Of a DNA stretch of 64,000 nt, positions 1-8,425 are shown one piece after another. The position numbers were made by a program, and so were the translations under genes. The stretch lies in assembly GCF_003008595.1 (NCBI RefSeq), contig NZ_CP027669.1, forward strand, positions 1,798,001 to 1,862,000, given 5' to 3'. The stretch is from Simplicispira suum. GTDB taxonomy: Bacteria > Pseudomonadota > Gammaproteobacteria > Burkholderiales > Burkholderiaceae_C. The notes below the pieces were generated by a model, which ran no database searches, was not told the DNA's origin, and saw nothing but the letters and a program-made list of their open reading frames with translations. Each line of letters opens with the position of its first letter. Within the stretch, counting starts at the first letter, position 1.

Positions 1-1262
1 GTCCACTGTTGTATTGAGAATGCTATTCCAGCGACCAAGCTGACAATAAGTGGGAGGATGTCAGAAGGAACTTCTGAGAAGTCGATGATCTTTACCCCAC
101 CTTGACTATCTGGTTGATTTTTTGTGCCTGTCAATAAAGTCTTTACGAGAACATCTAACCACTCGAATTTCTGCACCTCCTCTTCCCCGCCAAATAGAAA
201 TCCAAGACGCCGATCAGTGCGCTTGTTCTCCAGACGTTGAATTAAACGACTGAGTTTTCCATTGAAATCTCCGGCTTTTTCAGTACCAGCTTTTGCGCCT
301 GGCACCATCTCCACGTTAATCTCACCGAGTCTCTTCAAGACTCCGTCTACACTAAATGGGATTGGGCTATCTATCGTGAAATTTTCAAGAACGTCTTTGT
401 GACCGCCCTTGGTCAAGTAATCACGTTTTGCCTCAACAATGGTGCGTGACATGATCATTGCTTGATTGGGTGCATTTTGATCACTGCGATCAACAAACAT
501 CGAGAGCATTGCCTCGTAACCAAGCAGCCAAAACGGCAAATATAAAACGCCATCCGCCAGCGTTTTTTTCTGATCAAGATCACTTGGCCCGGCTATTTTT
601 AGGTGGCGGATTCCGTTCCCTTTTAACGGACCGTATTCACCGTGAATGTCAAAGACGAGGGCGTTAGCGTTAGGTAGCTCCGCGACTTGCTCCAAAATCC
701 TTGCAGTTGCCCAAGATTTTCCAGACCCAGTACTGCCAACAATAATTGCGTGGCGTTGAAAGAACTTGTTGCCATTCAAGTAAGCATCAGCCTTTTCATC
801 CAGGGTGTAGGCCCCAAGAGAAAGCCGTTGTCCATCAGCACTAATGTTACCCACAACGCGCATGAAGTTGGTCAACTGTTCGCCTTCAACCGCAAAGCAA
901 TTGGCTTCGATTTCTGGGACAGTTTCTAGCGTGCGTGTAAAAACGTTCTCCTTTTTGCCTTGCTTGTCAAAGACGGTGCCAATTAGAGAGATTCTTACCA
1001 AATTTATCTCTGAAGAGATCTCGTCATCTTCATTCTCCCGTGCCAGTAAGTCGGCCTTCTTCTCTTCGATCGCTGTTCGCGTTATTTTTTGAATTAGGCC
1101 TATTAGGTGCTGCCCCGGACGACTGCTTTCCAAAACTGCGAGTCGGTTCACTTGAAGCTTTCTTAGTTTTTCTACATCCTCTACTTGAACTATCACTGTG
1201 GACGTGTCAACTGAGCGAACTTTTCCCAGGCTATCTTTGTCAGCGTAGTCAAAAATTTTCAT
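1..1262 (-). CDS. herA: HerA-family DNA translocase ATPase, 3' part beyond window
   Basis: About 420 residues are visible, with no stop before the left edge. The N-terminal part (about 1-130) fits the beta-barrel of HerA proteins. Walker A is GSTGSGKS at about residues 176-183, and LVFDIHGEY (about 202-210) is the HerA Walker B-like segment. A later VKIIDFSEVPSD strand is also typical of HerA/DUF87 ATPases. HerA proteins form hexamers that move on DNA and, in defence systems, assemble with a partner nuclease or SIR2 protein. The ATG overlaps the stop of the SIR2 gene by 4 nt (ATGA), so the two should be co-translated. GC is visibly lower than in most of the window, which suggests acquisition by transfer. 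The family call is firm; the defence role is inferred from the partner. Confidence 0.88.
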   Translation of the reverse strand, partial: MKIFDYADKDSLGKVRSVDTSTVIVQVEDVEKLRKLQVNRLAVLESSRPGQHLIGLIQKITRTAIEEKKADLLARENEDDEISSEINLVRISLIGTVFDKQGKKENVFTRTLETVPEIEANCFAVEGEQLTNFMRVVGNISADGQRLSLGAYTLDEKADAYLNGNKFFQRHAIIVGSTGSGKSWATARILEQVAELPNANALVFDIHGEYGPLKGNGIRHLKIAGPSDLDQKKTLADGVLYLPFWLLGYEAMLSMFVDRSDQNAPNQAMIMSRTIVEAKRDYLTKGGHKDVLENFTIDSPIPFSVDGVLKRLGEINVEMVPGAKAGTEKAGDFNGKLSRLIQRLENKRTDRRLGFLFGGEEEVQKFEWLDVLVKTLLTGTKNQPDSQGGVKIIDFSEVPSDILPLIVSLVAGIAFSIQQW

Positions 1263-2296
1263 GTAATCACCATCGTTAGAAATTTATCAAGGGACCAAAG
1301 GCTCTGACCGGGAATGTCGACGCCATCTGGAAATGTCGTTGAGTACAGGCGACAGCCGGTGCCACTCTCTTCTAAGGCCATGTAATGCTTACATTGACCA
1401 CTCTTTAAGAATGCTTTAGCTGTTGGAGTAATTTCCTTTGTGATTAGCACGAGCGGTACAGGCTCGGCCCTACACCTTTCAACAAGTTTGGTCTGCATAT
1501 GAGGATCGTTGAACCCATAGCCCACACAAAAATATGCCCGAGCAGATTGCAATGCCAGATCTGCCCCTTGCTTGATAGACAGGAATGGCTCATCGTGGGT
1601 TAGACGATATTTTTCAATACCCGGCGTCACTATCACGGGCTCAAGATCTGCGGGACGTCTTCCTGTACCTGGCAAAGCCATGACCACACCCGCTTTGTCC
1701 CTAAACCAATCGAAAGAGCCGTGGACCTTCCAAACGTTCACCGTGCGCGCCACTGTCTTTCCAAGGTAGATCTTTGGCAACGACTCCTTGGTACGCAATC
1801 GGAGATGACCGTATCCAAAACCCGTGTAATGGCAGATTTCCCCAGCATCGGCGGCGTACTCTGCGAGGAGGTCGTAGTTTGGGGTTACGACGTCAATGGA
1901 GTTGTGAATACTGGCAAATAAGTGTCTGAAGAGTCGTGTCAAGGGAAAAAGAGTTCTGTCTTCCAACAATTTTTCAAAAACAGAAGCATCTGATGGCGCA
2001 AGAAACTCCCAAGTTGCAATGACTACATGACGTGTCATCGTCTCGGATAGTCTGAACTCGGTGAGCGCTGTTTCAAGATCCACGGTCTTGAGATGTTCCT
2101 TAAAACTATCCCATGCTAAGGAGTCCGCATCTGTTGCGTCAACGGGAGCAGGCGTCGCTAAAAGTCGCGCTCTCAGAGCGGGCATACCAGGAATGCCGTA
2201 CGCGGCAGATGCACCGCTACCTAAAATGATTACTGGTGCCTTAGATATACATTCCTGCGCCATCAATTGCGCAAAGTCGAGCGGGGTTTTAGCCAA
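1259..2296 (-). CDS. SIR2-domain protein (NADase-like partner of HerA)
   Basis: A 345-aa protein with sirtuin-fold NAD-binding signatures: ILGSGASAAYGIPGM near the N-terminus (GSGAS at about 26-30), TPNYDLL in the middle, KVHGS, and GYGFNDPHM towards the C-terminus. Proteins of this class in defence systems usually hydrolyse NAD+ rather than deacetylate proteins. I chose the TTG at 2296: AGGAG lies six bases upstream, and this start leaves a 22-nt gap after the helicase gene. An ATG at 2353 would overlap that gene and has no clear ribosome-binding site. The gene ends inside the start of the HerA gene. Low GC, like HerA. SIR2 plus HerA is a known anti-phage pair; activity of this copy is not shown by the sequence. 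Confidence 0.85.
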   Translation of the reverse strand: MAKTPLDFAQLMAQECISKAPVIILGSGASAAYGIPGMPALRARLLATPAPVDATDADSLAWDSFKEHLKTVDLETALTEFRLSETMTRHVVIATWEFLAPSDASVFEKLLEDRTLFPLTRLFRHLFASIHNSIDVVTPNYDLLAEYAADAGEICHYTGFGYGHLRLRTKESLPKIYLGKTVARTVNVWKVHGSFDWFRDKAGVVMALPGTGRRPADLEPVIVTPGIEKYRLTHDEPFLSIKQGADLALQSARAYFCVGYGFNDPHMQTKLVERCRAEPVPLVLITKEITPTAKAFLKSGQCKHYMALEESGTGCRLYSTTFPDGVDIPGQSLWSLDKFLTMVIT

Positions 2297-2318
2297 AATA
2301 GCTCCTCTTGGTAAATTG

Positions 2319-4124
2319 CTAATTGAGCAGCGCTGAAAAATTGCTGTGCCCACTGACCGCTATCACCAGCCTATGCGTAGCCCGCGTAGCCGCCACATAA
2401 AACACCCGCGCCGCCGCCTTCTCGTCCTCCCCCTCCGCAGGCATATGCCCCACGCCGGGGAGCGCCACCACCGGAAACTCCAGCCCCTTGCTGACCTTCA
2501 TGGTCATGACCTGAATCGCATCCGCGCCGGGCCGGTATTCGCCACTCTTCTTGCGCACGCGGTGCGGCAGCCTGCGTTGGGCCAGGGCGCTGGCGCACAG
2601 GTCCATGGTTTTCCAGTCGGCGCACAGCACGGCCATGTCGCCCCAGGCAAAGCCTTCTTGGTGGGCGCTGGCCAGGTGGTCGGCAATGGCAAAGGCTTCG
2701 TCGCGCAACGTGGGCAATTTGATGATGACGGGGGCCTGCCCCTCGCGCCCGCAGCTCACGGGTTTGAGCAGGGGGATGCCGTCGTCGTCTTTGTCGTCTG
2801 CGGTCAGCAGGTCTGCGGCGACCAGGCTGGCGGTGTGAAGAATTTGCCGCGTGTTGCGGTAGTTGATCTTCAGGATGGTGGTGCGCCCTTGCGCCTGGAT
2901 GCCCACGCTTTTGAAGCTGAACTGTTTAGAGCGCGCGCGCTCGTAAATGCTTTGCGCGTCGTCGTACAGCACCAGCAGGCTGTTGGTGGCGGGGTCCACC
3001 ATTTGGGTGATGAGCTTGAGCCACTCGGGCGCAAAGTCGTGCCCTTCGTCGATCATCACCGCCTGGTATTGGCCGCCGGGGATTTGGCTGCGCTCTACGG
3101 CGCGGATGACGTTGCCCACCAGGCCCTCATAAAAGCCGCCGCCTTGGGGTGGCAGGGCCTGCCCGTAGGTGGTGAGCTGGCGGTGGCACCAGCTGTGAAA
3201 GTGCCGCACATGCACGCGGTCGCTCAGGCCCTTCGCGTCCATCACGCTGGCCAGCTTGACGCCCAGCGGCTCGTTAAAGCAGAGGATGAGGATGGGCTTG
3301 CTGGCCGGTGTGCTGGCCTTGGCCAGGTATTCGGCGCGGTAGCCTAAGATCATCGTTTTACCTGAGCCCGCCACGCCATGGATGACACGGTGGCCGTCGC
3401 CCAGGCTGCGGGCCAGCTGCTCTTGCTGGATGTCCATCACGCGCATGATGTCGGGCAGCTGGGCGTCGGCATCGTTGTCGTCAAACAGCGCGCCCTGGGT
3501 TTGCACGCGCACCTGGGGGAACATGATCCAGCGCACCCGGTCTAGCTGCGGCAGGGTGATGGCGCCGCCGAAGCGGTGGGCAAACATGTTCCACAGCCGC
3601 TGCTGAAATTCTTCGGGGTCGGCGTGTTCGAGCATTTCGTCTTGGCAGATGACGTAATGCGGGTCGATGGTTTCGGCCAGGCCCGAGGTTTCAAACTCTT
3701 TGCGGGTGATGCGGGTGAACACCACGCCGTGCCCCCACGGAAACGCCAGCTTGCCTTTGTGCGGCCCTTCGGCCTGCACCAGCTGCGGGTCGCGCTCTAG
3801 CGCGTTGACCACCTGGATGGCGCAGTGGCGGGCTTGGGCCAGGGGGTTGATGACGACTTTGGGCTGCCCATTGGCAAGAATGGTCCACGCTTGGCGCGTA
3901 GCGTCTTGCACGGTTTGCAGGCGCCAGTCTTTGGTCTCCAGCACCAGCAAGCCCCTACGGGCGTGCAGCACAACAAAGTCGGGGTGGGTTTGCTTGGGGC
4001 CGATGGGCACGTTGTGCCACAACAGGTAGTCGGCATCGAGCTTTTGCTCCAGCCGCTCGGCCAGGCGGCGCTCGCCAGTGGAATCGAATGCGGACGAACC
4101 TATCGCCGGTATCAATGTCGCCAT
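2319..4124 (-). CDS. NERD-domain and UvrD-like superfamily 1 helicase
   Basis: A 601-aa protein. Residues of about 15-130 look like a NERD (nuclease-related) domain: DFVVLHARRGLLVLETKDW carries the D...ExK pattern of restriction-like nucleases. A UvrD/Rep-type motor follows: Walker A HGVAGSGKTMILGY, a Walker B-like MIDEGHDF, YDDAQSIYERA, INYRNTRQIL, MKVSKGLEFPVVALPG and FYVAATRATHRLVIAVSG. The ATG at 4124 was preferred to the in-frame GTG at 4136, which abuts the AGAGGG sequence. It sits just upstream of the SIR2 and HerA genes on the same strand (22-nt gap) and may be transcribed with them, yet it has host-like high GC. It may be a third component of the defence locus or simply the chromosomal neighbour. 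Confidence 0.82.
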   Translation of the reverse strand: MATLIPAIGSSAFDSTGERRLAERLEQKLDADYLLWHNVPIGPKQTHPDFVVLHARRGLLVLETKDWRLQTVQDATRQAWTILANGQPKVVINPLAQARHCAIQVVNALERDPQLVQAEGPHKGKLAFPWGHGVVFTRITRKEFETSGLAETIDPHYVICQDEMLEHADPEEFQQRLWNMFAHRFGGAITLPQLDRVRWIMFPQVRVQTQGALFDDNDADAQLPDIMRVMDIQQEQLARSLGDGHRVIHGVAGSGKTMILGYRAEYLAKASTPASKPILILCFNEPLGVKLASVMDAKGLSDRVHVRHFHSWCHRQLTTYGQALPPQGGGFYEGLVGNVIRAVERSQIPGGQYQAVMIDEGHDFAPEWLKLITQMVDPATNSLLVLYDDAQSIYERARSKQFSFKSVGIQAQGRTTILKINYRNTRQILHTASLVAADLLTADDKDDDGIPLLKPVSCGREGQAPVIIKLPTLRDEAFAIADHLASAHQEGFAWGDMAVLCADWKTMDLCASALAQRRLPHRVRKKSGEYRPGADAIQVMTMKVSKGLEFPVVALPGVGHMPAEGEDEKAAARVFYVAATRATHRLVIAVSGHSNFSALLN

Positions 4125-4293
4125 GCCGCCCGCCACCCTCTTATGTTTTGTGCTGCAGATATAGGTATGCAGTCGTTAATGCACTTTAGGCGGTGTGGCG
4201 GTGCGGTGCAACTTTTGTATGGCGAATGGGGCGGTGACCAGCGCGTGAATGCAGCGTGGCTGCAAGACTTGCGTACCGATGGGTTTTTAAGCC

Positions 4294-4348
4294 AAATTGG
4301 CCGCTAGCGCTTATGCATAAAGCGCTAACAGCTATCAAAATGATATTT
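4294..4348 (+). repeat. Repeat A copy 1, palindromic intergenic element
   Basis: The element starts AAATTGGCC and carries the arms TAGCGCTTAT and ATAAAGCGCTA, followed by AGCTATCAAAATGATA, which can form a second small stem. It is one of nine copies in the window. It lies in the 307-nt gap between the divergent helicase gene and the MFS gene, where I see nothing else beyond the two unmarked promoter regions. Confidence 0.85.
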
Positions 4349-4431
4349 AGCTACGCCACACACCGCAGCTGCCTACGGGCGCTGGCAACATCCCGCCCGC
4401 CCCTGCAGCGCCTTCGGGTAAATTGCCGCGC

Positions 4432-5736
4432 ATGCCCGACACCGCCACGTCTTCCCCCGCTTCCGCCTCCGCCCCGGCCTCCCTCATCGATTCGCGCCAC
4501 GCCGCCTGGCGTTTGCTGACCACCCTGGGCCTGGTGGTGCTGGGCAACAGCAGCATGTACGTGGTGTCGGTGGTGCTGCCCGCAGTGCAGGCCGAGTTTG
4601 GGGTGGGCCGTGCGGATGCGTCGCTGCCCTACACGCTCATGATGGTGTGCCTGGGGCTGGGCGGGTTGTGGACGGGGCGGCTGGCCGACCGGCATGGACT
4701 CATGCCGGTGCTGTGCGTGGGGGCGGTGGGGGTGTTCGGCGGCTTTGTGTGGGCCGGGCTGTCGGGCAGCATTTGGGTTTTTGGTCTGGCGCATGGGCTG
4801 ATGGGGCTGATTGGCAGCTCGGCCACGTTTGCGCCGCTCATTGCCGACACGGCGCTGTGGTGGAACCGCAGGCGCGGCATTGCGGTGGCGATCTGTGCCA
4901 GCGGCAACTACATCGCCGGCGCGGTGTGGCCACCCATCGTGCAGTACGGCATTGAGACCATTGGCTGGCGCCACACCTACCTGTGGATGGGTTTGGTGTG
5001 TGGCCTGGGCATGCTGGCCCTGGCGCAGCGCATGCGCCAGCGCGCACCGCTGGTGTCGCTGGCGCCGGCCTCTTCTGTGGTGCCGCCGGGCACCGTGGCG
5101 GCGGCCCCTGTGGACCGCAGCCGCCCGTTTGGCCTGCGCCCCCTGCATGCGCAATTGCTGCTGTGTGTGGCGGGCGTGGCGTGCTGCGTGGCGATGGCCA
5201 TGCCGCAGGTGCACATCGTGGCGTACTGCACCGACCTGGGCTTTGGCGCGGCGCGCGGGGCCGAGATGCTGTCGCTGATGCTGGCCTGCGGCATTGTCAG
5301 CCGCCTGGTGTCGGGTGTCATTTGCGACCGCATTGGCGGCGTGCGCACGCTGCTGCTGGGCTCGGCCTTGCAGGGCGTGGGGCTGATGCTGTTTTTGCCC
5401 TTTGACGGGCTGGTGCCGCTGTATGTGATTTCGGCAATGTTCGGGCTGTTCCAGGGCGGCATCGTGCCGGCCTACGCCATCATCGTGCGCGAGTATTTCG
5501 CGCCGCAAGAGGCGGGCGCCCGGGTGGGTGCGGTGATCATGGCCACGCTGCTGGGCATGGCGCTGGGGGGCTGGATGTCGGGCTGGGTGTTTGATGTGAC
5601 CGGCAGCTACCAGGCGGCATTCCTCAACGGCATGGCCTGGAATGTGTTGAACCTGTCCATCGTCGGATGGTTGTATTGGCGGGTGCGGCGCCACGGGGTT
5701 GTGGCGGGGGGCCCGGTGCGCATGGGGGCGGTTTGA
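4432..5736 (+). CDS. MFS transporter (oxalate/formate antiporter-like)
   Basis: A 434-aa inner-membrane protein with about 12 hydrophobic segments. The loop between TM2 and TM3 reads GLWTGRLADRHG, the MFS signature position, and the second half has the related ICDRIGGVRTLLLG. The overall organisation resembles the OFA/monocarboxylate MFS group. The substrate cannot be told. The start chosen is the ATG at 4432; a TTG three codons upstream has no better ribosome-binding site. The gene stands alone, divergent from the defence locus, and ends about 110 nt before the convergent thiolase gene. It could import the acid used by the catabolic cluster downstream, but that is inference. Confidence 0.85.
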   Translation: MPDTATSSPASASAPASLIDSRHAAWRLLTTLGLVVLGNSSMYVVSVVLPAVQAEFGVGRADASLPYTLMMVCLGLGGLWTGRLADRHGLMPVLCVGAVGVFGGFVWAGLSGSIWVFGLAHGLMGLIGSSATFAPLIADTALWWNRRRGIAVAICASGNYIAGAVWPPIVQYGIETIGWRHTYLWMGLVCGLGMLALAQRMRQRAPLVSLAPASSVVPPGTVAAAPVDRSRPFGLRPLHAQLLLCVAGVACCVAMAMPQVHIVAYCTDLGFGAARGAEMLSLMLACGIVSRLVSGVICDRIGGVRTLLLGSALQGVGLMLFLPFDGLVPLYVISAMFGLFQGGIVPAYAIIVREYFAPQEAGARVGAVIMATLLGMALGGWMSGWVFDVTGSYQAAFLNGMAWNVLNLSIVGWLYWRVRRHGVVAGGPVRMGAV

Positions 5737-5846
5737 TGCCCTGACTGCGCATCTGCTTTGGGTCCGTCCGGTCGGCCGGCCCGCTCGACGGGCCGTTTGC
5801 ACCCAGCGGCACCGGGTCGGCGTGCCGCCTGCGGTGCCGTGGAGGC

Positions 5847-7028
5847 TTAGAAGATCTCGAACAAGCCCGCTGCGCCCATGCCGCCGCCTATGCACATGGT
5901 CACCACGCCGTACTTGGCGCCGCGCCGGCGGCCTTCGATCAGGATGTGGCCGGTGAGGCGGGCGCCGGTCATGCCAAAGGGGTGGCCAATGGAGATGGCG
6001 CCGCCATTGACGTTCAGGCGGTCCAGCGGAATGCCGAGTCTTTGCTGGCAGTACAGGGCTTGCGAAGCAAAGGCTTCGTTGAGTTCCCACAGGTCGATGT
6101 CATCGACCTTCAAGCCATTGCGTTCGAGCAGCCGGGGTACGGCAAATACCGGTCCGATGCCCATTTCGTCGGGCTCGCAGCCGGCCACGGCGAAGCCGCG
6201 GAAGGCGCCGAGGGGTTCGAGGTTCAGGCGCTCGGCTTCTTTGGCTTCCATCATCACGCAGGCCGATGCGCCATCGGACAGTTGCGAGGCATTGCCGGCG
6301 GTGACGAACTTGCCGTCGCCATTCACGGGTGCGAGTTGTGCCAGGCCTTCGTAGGTGGCGCCGCGCCGGTTGCAGGTGTCCTCGCTCACGGTGACTTCGC
6401 GCTGGCTGACCTCTCCGGTGGCTTTGTCCTTGACTGCCATGGTGGTGGTGCAAGGCACGATTTCGTCGGCGTACCGGCCGGCGAGTTGCGCCGCTTCGGT
6501 GCGGCGTTGGCTCTCCAGTGCAAAGCGGTCTTGTGCTTCGCGGCTGATGCCATAGCGCTGGGCGACGATGTCGGCGGTTTCGATCATCGGCAGGTACAGC
6601 TCGGGCTTGTGTTCGTCGATCCAGGGGTTATGGCTGATGTCGGGATTCCCAGGCGCGCGCATGGTGGAGATGCTCTCGACGCCACCGGCAATCATCACGG
6701 GTGCGCCTTCGCCCACGATGCGGCCGGCCGCAAAGGCAATGGCCTGCAGGCCGGATGCGCAAAAGCGGTTGACCGTGGTGCCGGCAATGCTCACGGGCAG
6801 TCCGGCGCGGATGATGCTTTGCCGCGCCACGTTGCGCCCACTGGTCCCCTCGGGGTAGCCGCAGCCCAGAATCGCGTCTTCGATCAGAGCGGGGTCAATG
6901 CCGGCGCGGTCAACCGCTGCCCGCACGGCAAATGCGGCCAGGTCGCTTCCCGGCGTGATGTTGAACTCGCCCCGGTGGGCCTTGGTCAGAGGGGTTCGGG
7001 CGGTGGACACAATGACGGCTTCGCGCAT
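5847..7028 (-). CDS. Acetyl-CoA C-acyltransferase (thiolase)
   Basis: A 393-aa thiolase, the usual length. The acylated cysteine lies in [11 protein letters not shown] near residue 90; the C-terminal catalytic motifs are [11 protein letters not shown] and [13 protein letters not shown]. It joins or cleaves acyl-CoA and acetyl-CoA in the cytoplasm. The ATG at 7028 is preceded by AAGGAG at good spacing. The gene is divergent from the LysR gene at 7233, so that regulator probably controls it. With the CoA transferase and hydratases on the other side it makes a full set for beta-oxidation-like breakdown. Degradative (FadA-like) rather than biosynthetic use is inferred from context. Confidence 0.92.
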   Translation of the reverse strand: MREAVIVSTARTPLTKAHRGEFNITPGSDLAAFAVRAAVDRAGIDPALIEDAILGCGYPEGTSGRNVARQSIIRAGLPVSIAGTTVNRFCASGLQAIAFAAGRIVGEGAPVMIAGGVESISTMRAPGNPDISHNPWIDEHKPELYLPMIETADIVAQRYGISREAQDRFALESQRRTEAAQLAGRYADEIVPCTTTMAVKDKATGEVSQREVTVSEDTCNRRGATYEGLAQLAPVNGDGKFVTAGNASQLSDGASACVMMEAKEAERLNLEPLGAFRGFAVAGCEPDEMGIGPVFAVPRLLERNGLKVDDIDLWELNEAFASQALYCQQRLGIPLDRLNVNGGAISIGHPFGMTGARLTGHILIEGRRRGAKYGVVTMCIGGGMGAAGLFEIF

Positions 7029-7218
7029 GGGTTTCTCCTTGGGGTGCGGCGGTAGGGGTTCAGGGTCTCTGGTACAGGGGGCTCGCGCGGTTCGCGCTGC
7101 CACGCCTTGCGCGAGGAGCGCTTGGGCCCCGGCAGCTTGCCGCAAGTGGCGGTCGCCGTAAGTCACGCAGGTTCCGCAAAATGGTAAATCTGCTTAAGCT
7201 ATGCGTCGAATGAATAAT

Positions 7219-7231
7219 ATGGTTAGACCAT
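7219..7231. promoter_or_regulatory. Possible LysR operator in divergent promoter
   Basis: ATGGT-TAG-ACCAT is a short perfect inverted repeat next to the LysR start, in the 204-nt divergent region between thiolase and LysR genes. A second palindrome, GCTTAAGC, is at 7192-7199. Either could be part of an autoregulatory LysR site. The call rests on position and symmetry only. Confidence 0.3.
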
Positions 7232-7232
7232 C

Positions 7233-8156
7233 GTGAAGAACGTTCATATAGAAAAACTCGATCTGAATCTGCTGGTGGTCTTGCAGACCATTTACGCAGA
7301 GGGCAGCGTGACACGCGCTGCGGCGCGGCTGAACCTGACCCAATCGGCGCTGAGCCATTCCTTGCGCCGCCTGCGCCAGGTGTTGGACGACCCGCTTTTT
7401 TTGCGCAGCGGCGCGGCGCTGGTGGCCACGCCATTCACGCGCAACCTCATGGGCCCGCTGGAGATCGCGCTACACAATGTGCAAAGCGCGCTGAACGCGG
7501 CCAACACTTTTGACCCGGCGAGCGATGCACGCCGCTTTGTCGTCGCCATGGATGAGCGGCTTGAAGCCTTCATCCTTCCCACGCTGGTGCGGCAGATTCT
7601 TGCCAGCGGGCCTGGCATTGGCCTGAGCTCCATTCGCCTGGACCAGGCGAATTTGGAGGAGTCGCTGCTCAATGGCCGCATCGATGCGGCGGTTTCTGCC
7701 GCAGAGCTGCGCAATCCCAATTTCCGCAGGGCGCTGATCTCCAAAGACAGCCTGGTTGTGCTGGCGAGCAGAAAACACCCCATTGCGCAGGGCGATGCCA
7801 TCACCATCGAGCAGTACCTGCAATGCGATCATTTGGCTGTCATCAACGACAAAAGCTATACGACAGCGGAAGACACCATCCTCAGCCGCGCGGGCTATAC
7901 GCGCTCGATACGCATGCAGGTGCAGCGCTACGTGGGCGCCATGACCATCGTTGCCCACAGCGAGTTGCTGGTGACCGCGCCCAAGCTTTACGCGACGGTG
8001 GTCAATCACTACGCGAAGAACAACATCTTTGCCTTTCCTGTGGCGACCGATCCGGTGGAGTTCTTTCTGTACTGGAACGCCCAGATGGAGGCGGACCTGG
8101 GCATCGTCTGGCTGAAAACAGAGATCGAGCGCTGTTTCCAGAGCCGCATTACCTAA
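7233..8156 (+). CDS. LysR-family transcriptional regulator
   Basis: A 307-aa protein of standard LysR length. The N-terminal winged helix-turn-helix (about residues 5-65) reads LDLNLLVVLQTIYAEGSVTR, then AAARLNLTQSALSHSLRRLR. The remainder is the periplasmic-binding-like effector domain. The NodD/LinR-like start LDLNLLV is typical of regulators of catabolic operons. The start is GTG at 7233. It is divergent from the thiolase gene and upstream of the CoA-transferase cluster, so it is the obvious candidate regulator of both; the inducer is probably a substrate or CoA-ester of the pathway. No ligand can be inferred from sequence. Confidence 0.92.
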   Translation: MKNVHIEKLDLNLLVVLQTIYAEGSVTRAAARLNLTQSALSHSLRRLRQVLDDPLFLRSGAALVATPFTRNLMGPLEIALHNVQSALNAANTFDPASDARRFVVAMDERLEAFILPTLVRQILASGPGIGLSSIRLDQANLEESLLNGRIDAAVSAAELRNPNFRRALISKDSLVVLASRKHPIAQGDAITIEQYLQCDHLAVINDKSYTTAEDTILSRAGYTRSIRMQVQRYVGAMTIVAHSELLVTAPKLYATVVNHYAKNNIFAFPVATDPVEFFLYWNAQMEADLGIVWLKTEIERCFQSRIT

Positions 8157-8299
8157 GCGTATTCCTGAGCGCATCTCGCGCAACAAGTCCGCCCGTTCCC
8201 GGCGTCCACGCTCCGCCGCTGGCTCCTGGCTGGACCCTTGTTGGTTCCCGTTGAGCGCGAAAGGGCTGCGGCCGCCACACCGATCCGTATTCCGATCCA

Positions 8300-8319
8300 T
8301 TCATGAGCAGTGTTCATGA
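8300..8319. promoter_or_regulatory. Direct repeats upstream of the catabolic cluster
   Basis: TTCATGA occurs twice, at 8300-8306 and 8313-8319, in the 269-nt gap before the CoA-transferase gene. This gap must hold the promoter of the plus-strand cluster, and the repeats are a possible regulator site. I see no clear sigma-70 boxes and nothing else in the gap. Confidence 0.25.
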
Positions 8320-8425
8320 TCCATGGCTCGGATTGATCATTGGACGAATACATGCACGGGTCATAGCATTTCCCCGGACGCAGGATCAGCGTTGAATCGA
8401 CCGTCATTCATCAAGGGGATTTGCA

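Noticed and set aside
4351..6090. Minus-strand frame of about 579 codons opposite the MFS gene
   Set aside because: The translation is His/Arg/Pro-rich with no domain; the MFS protein on the plus strand is convincing.
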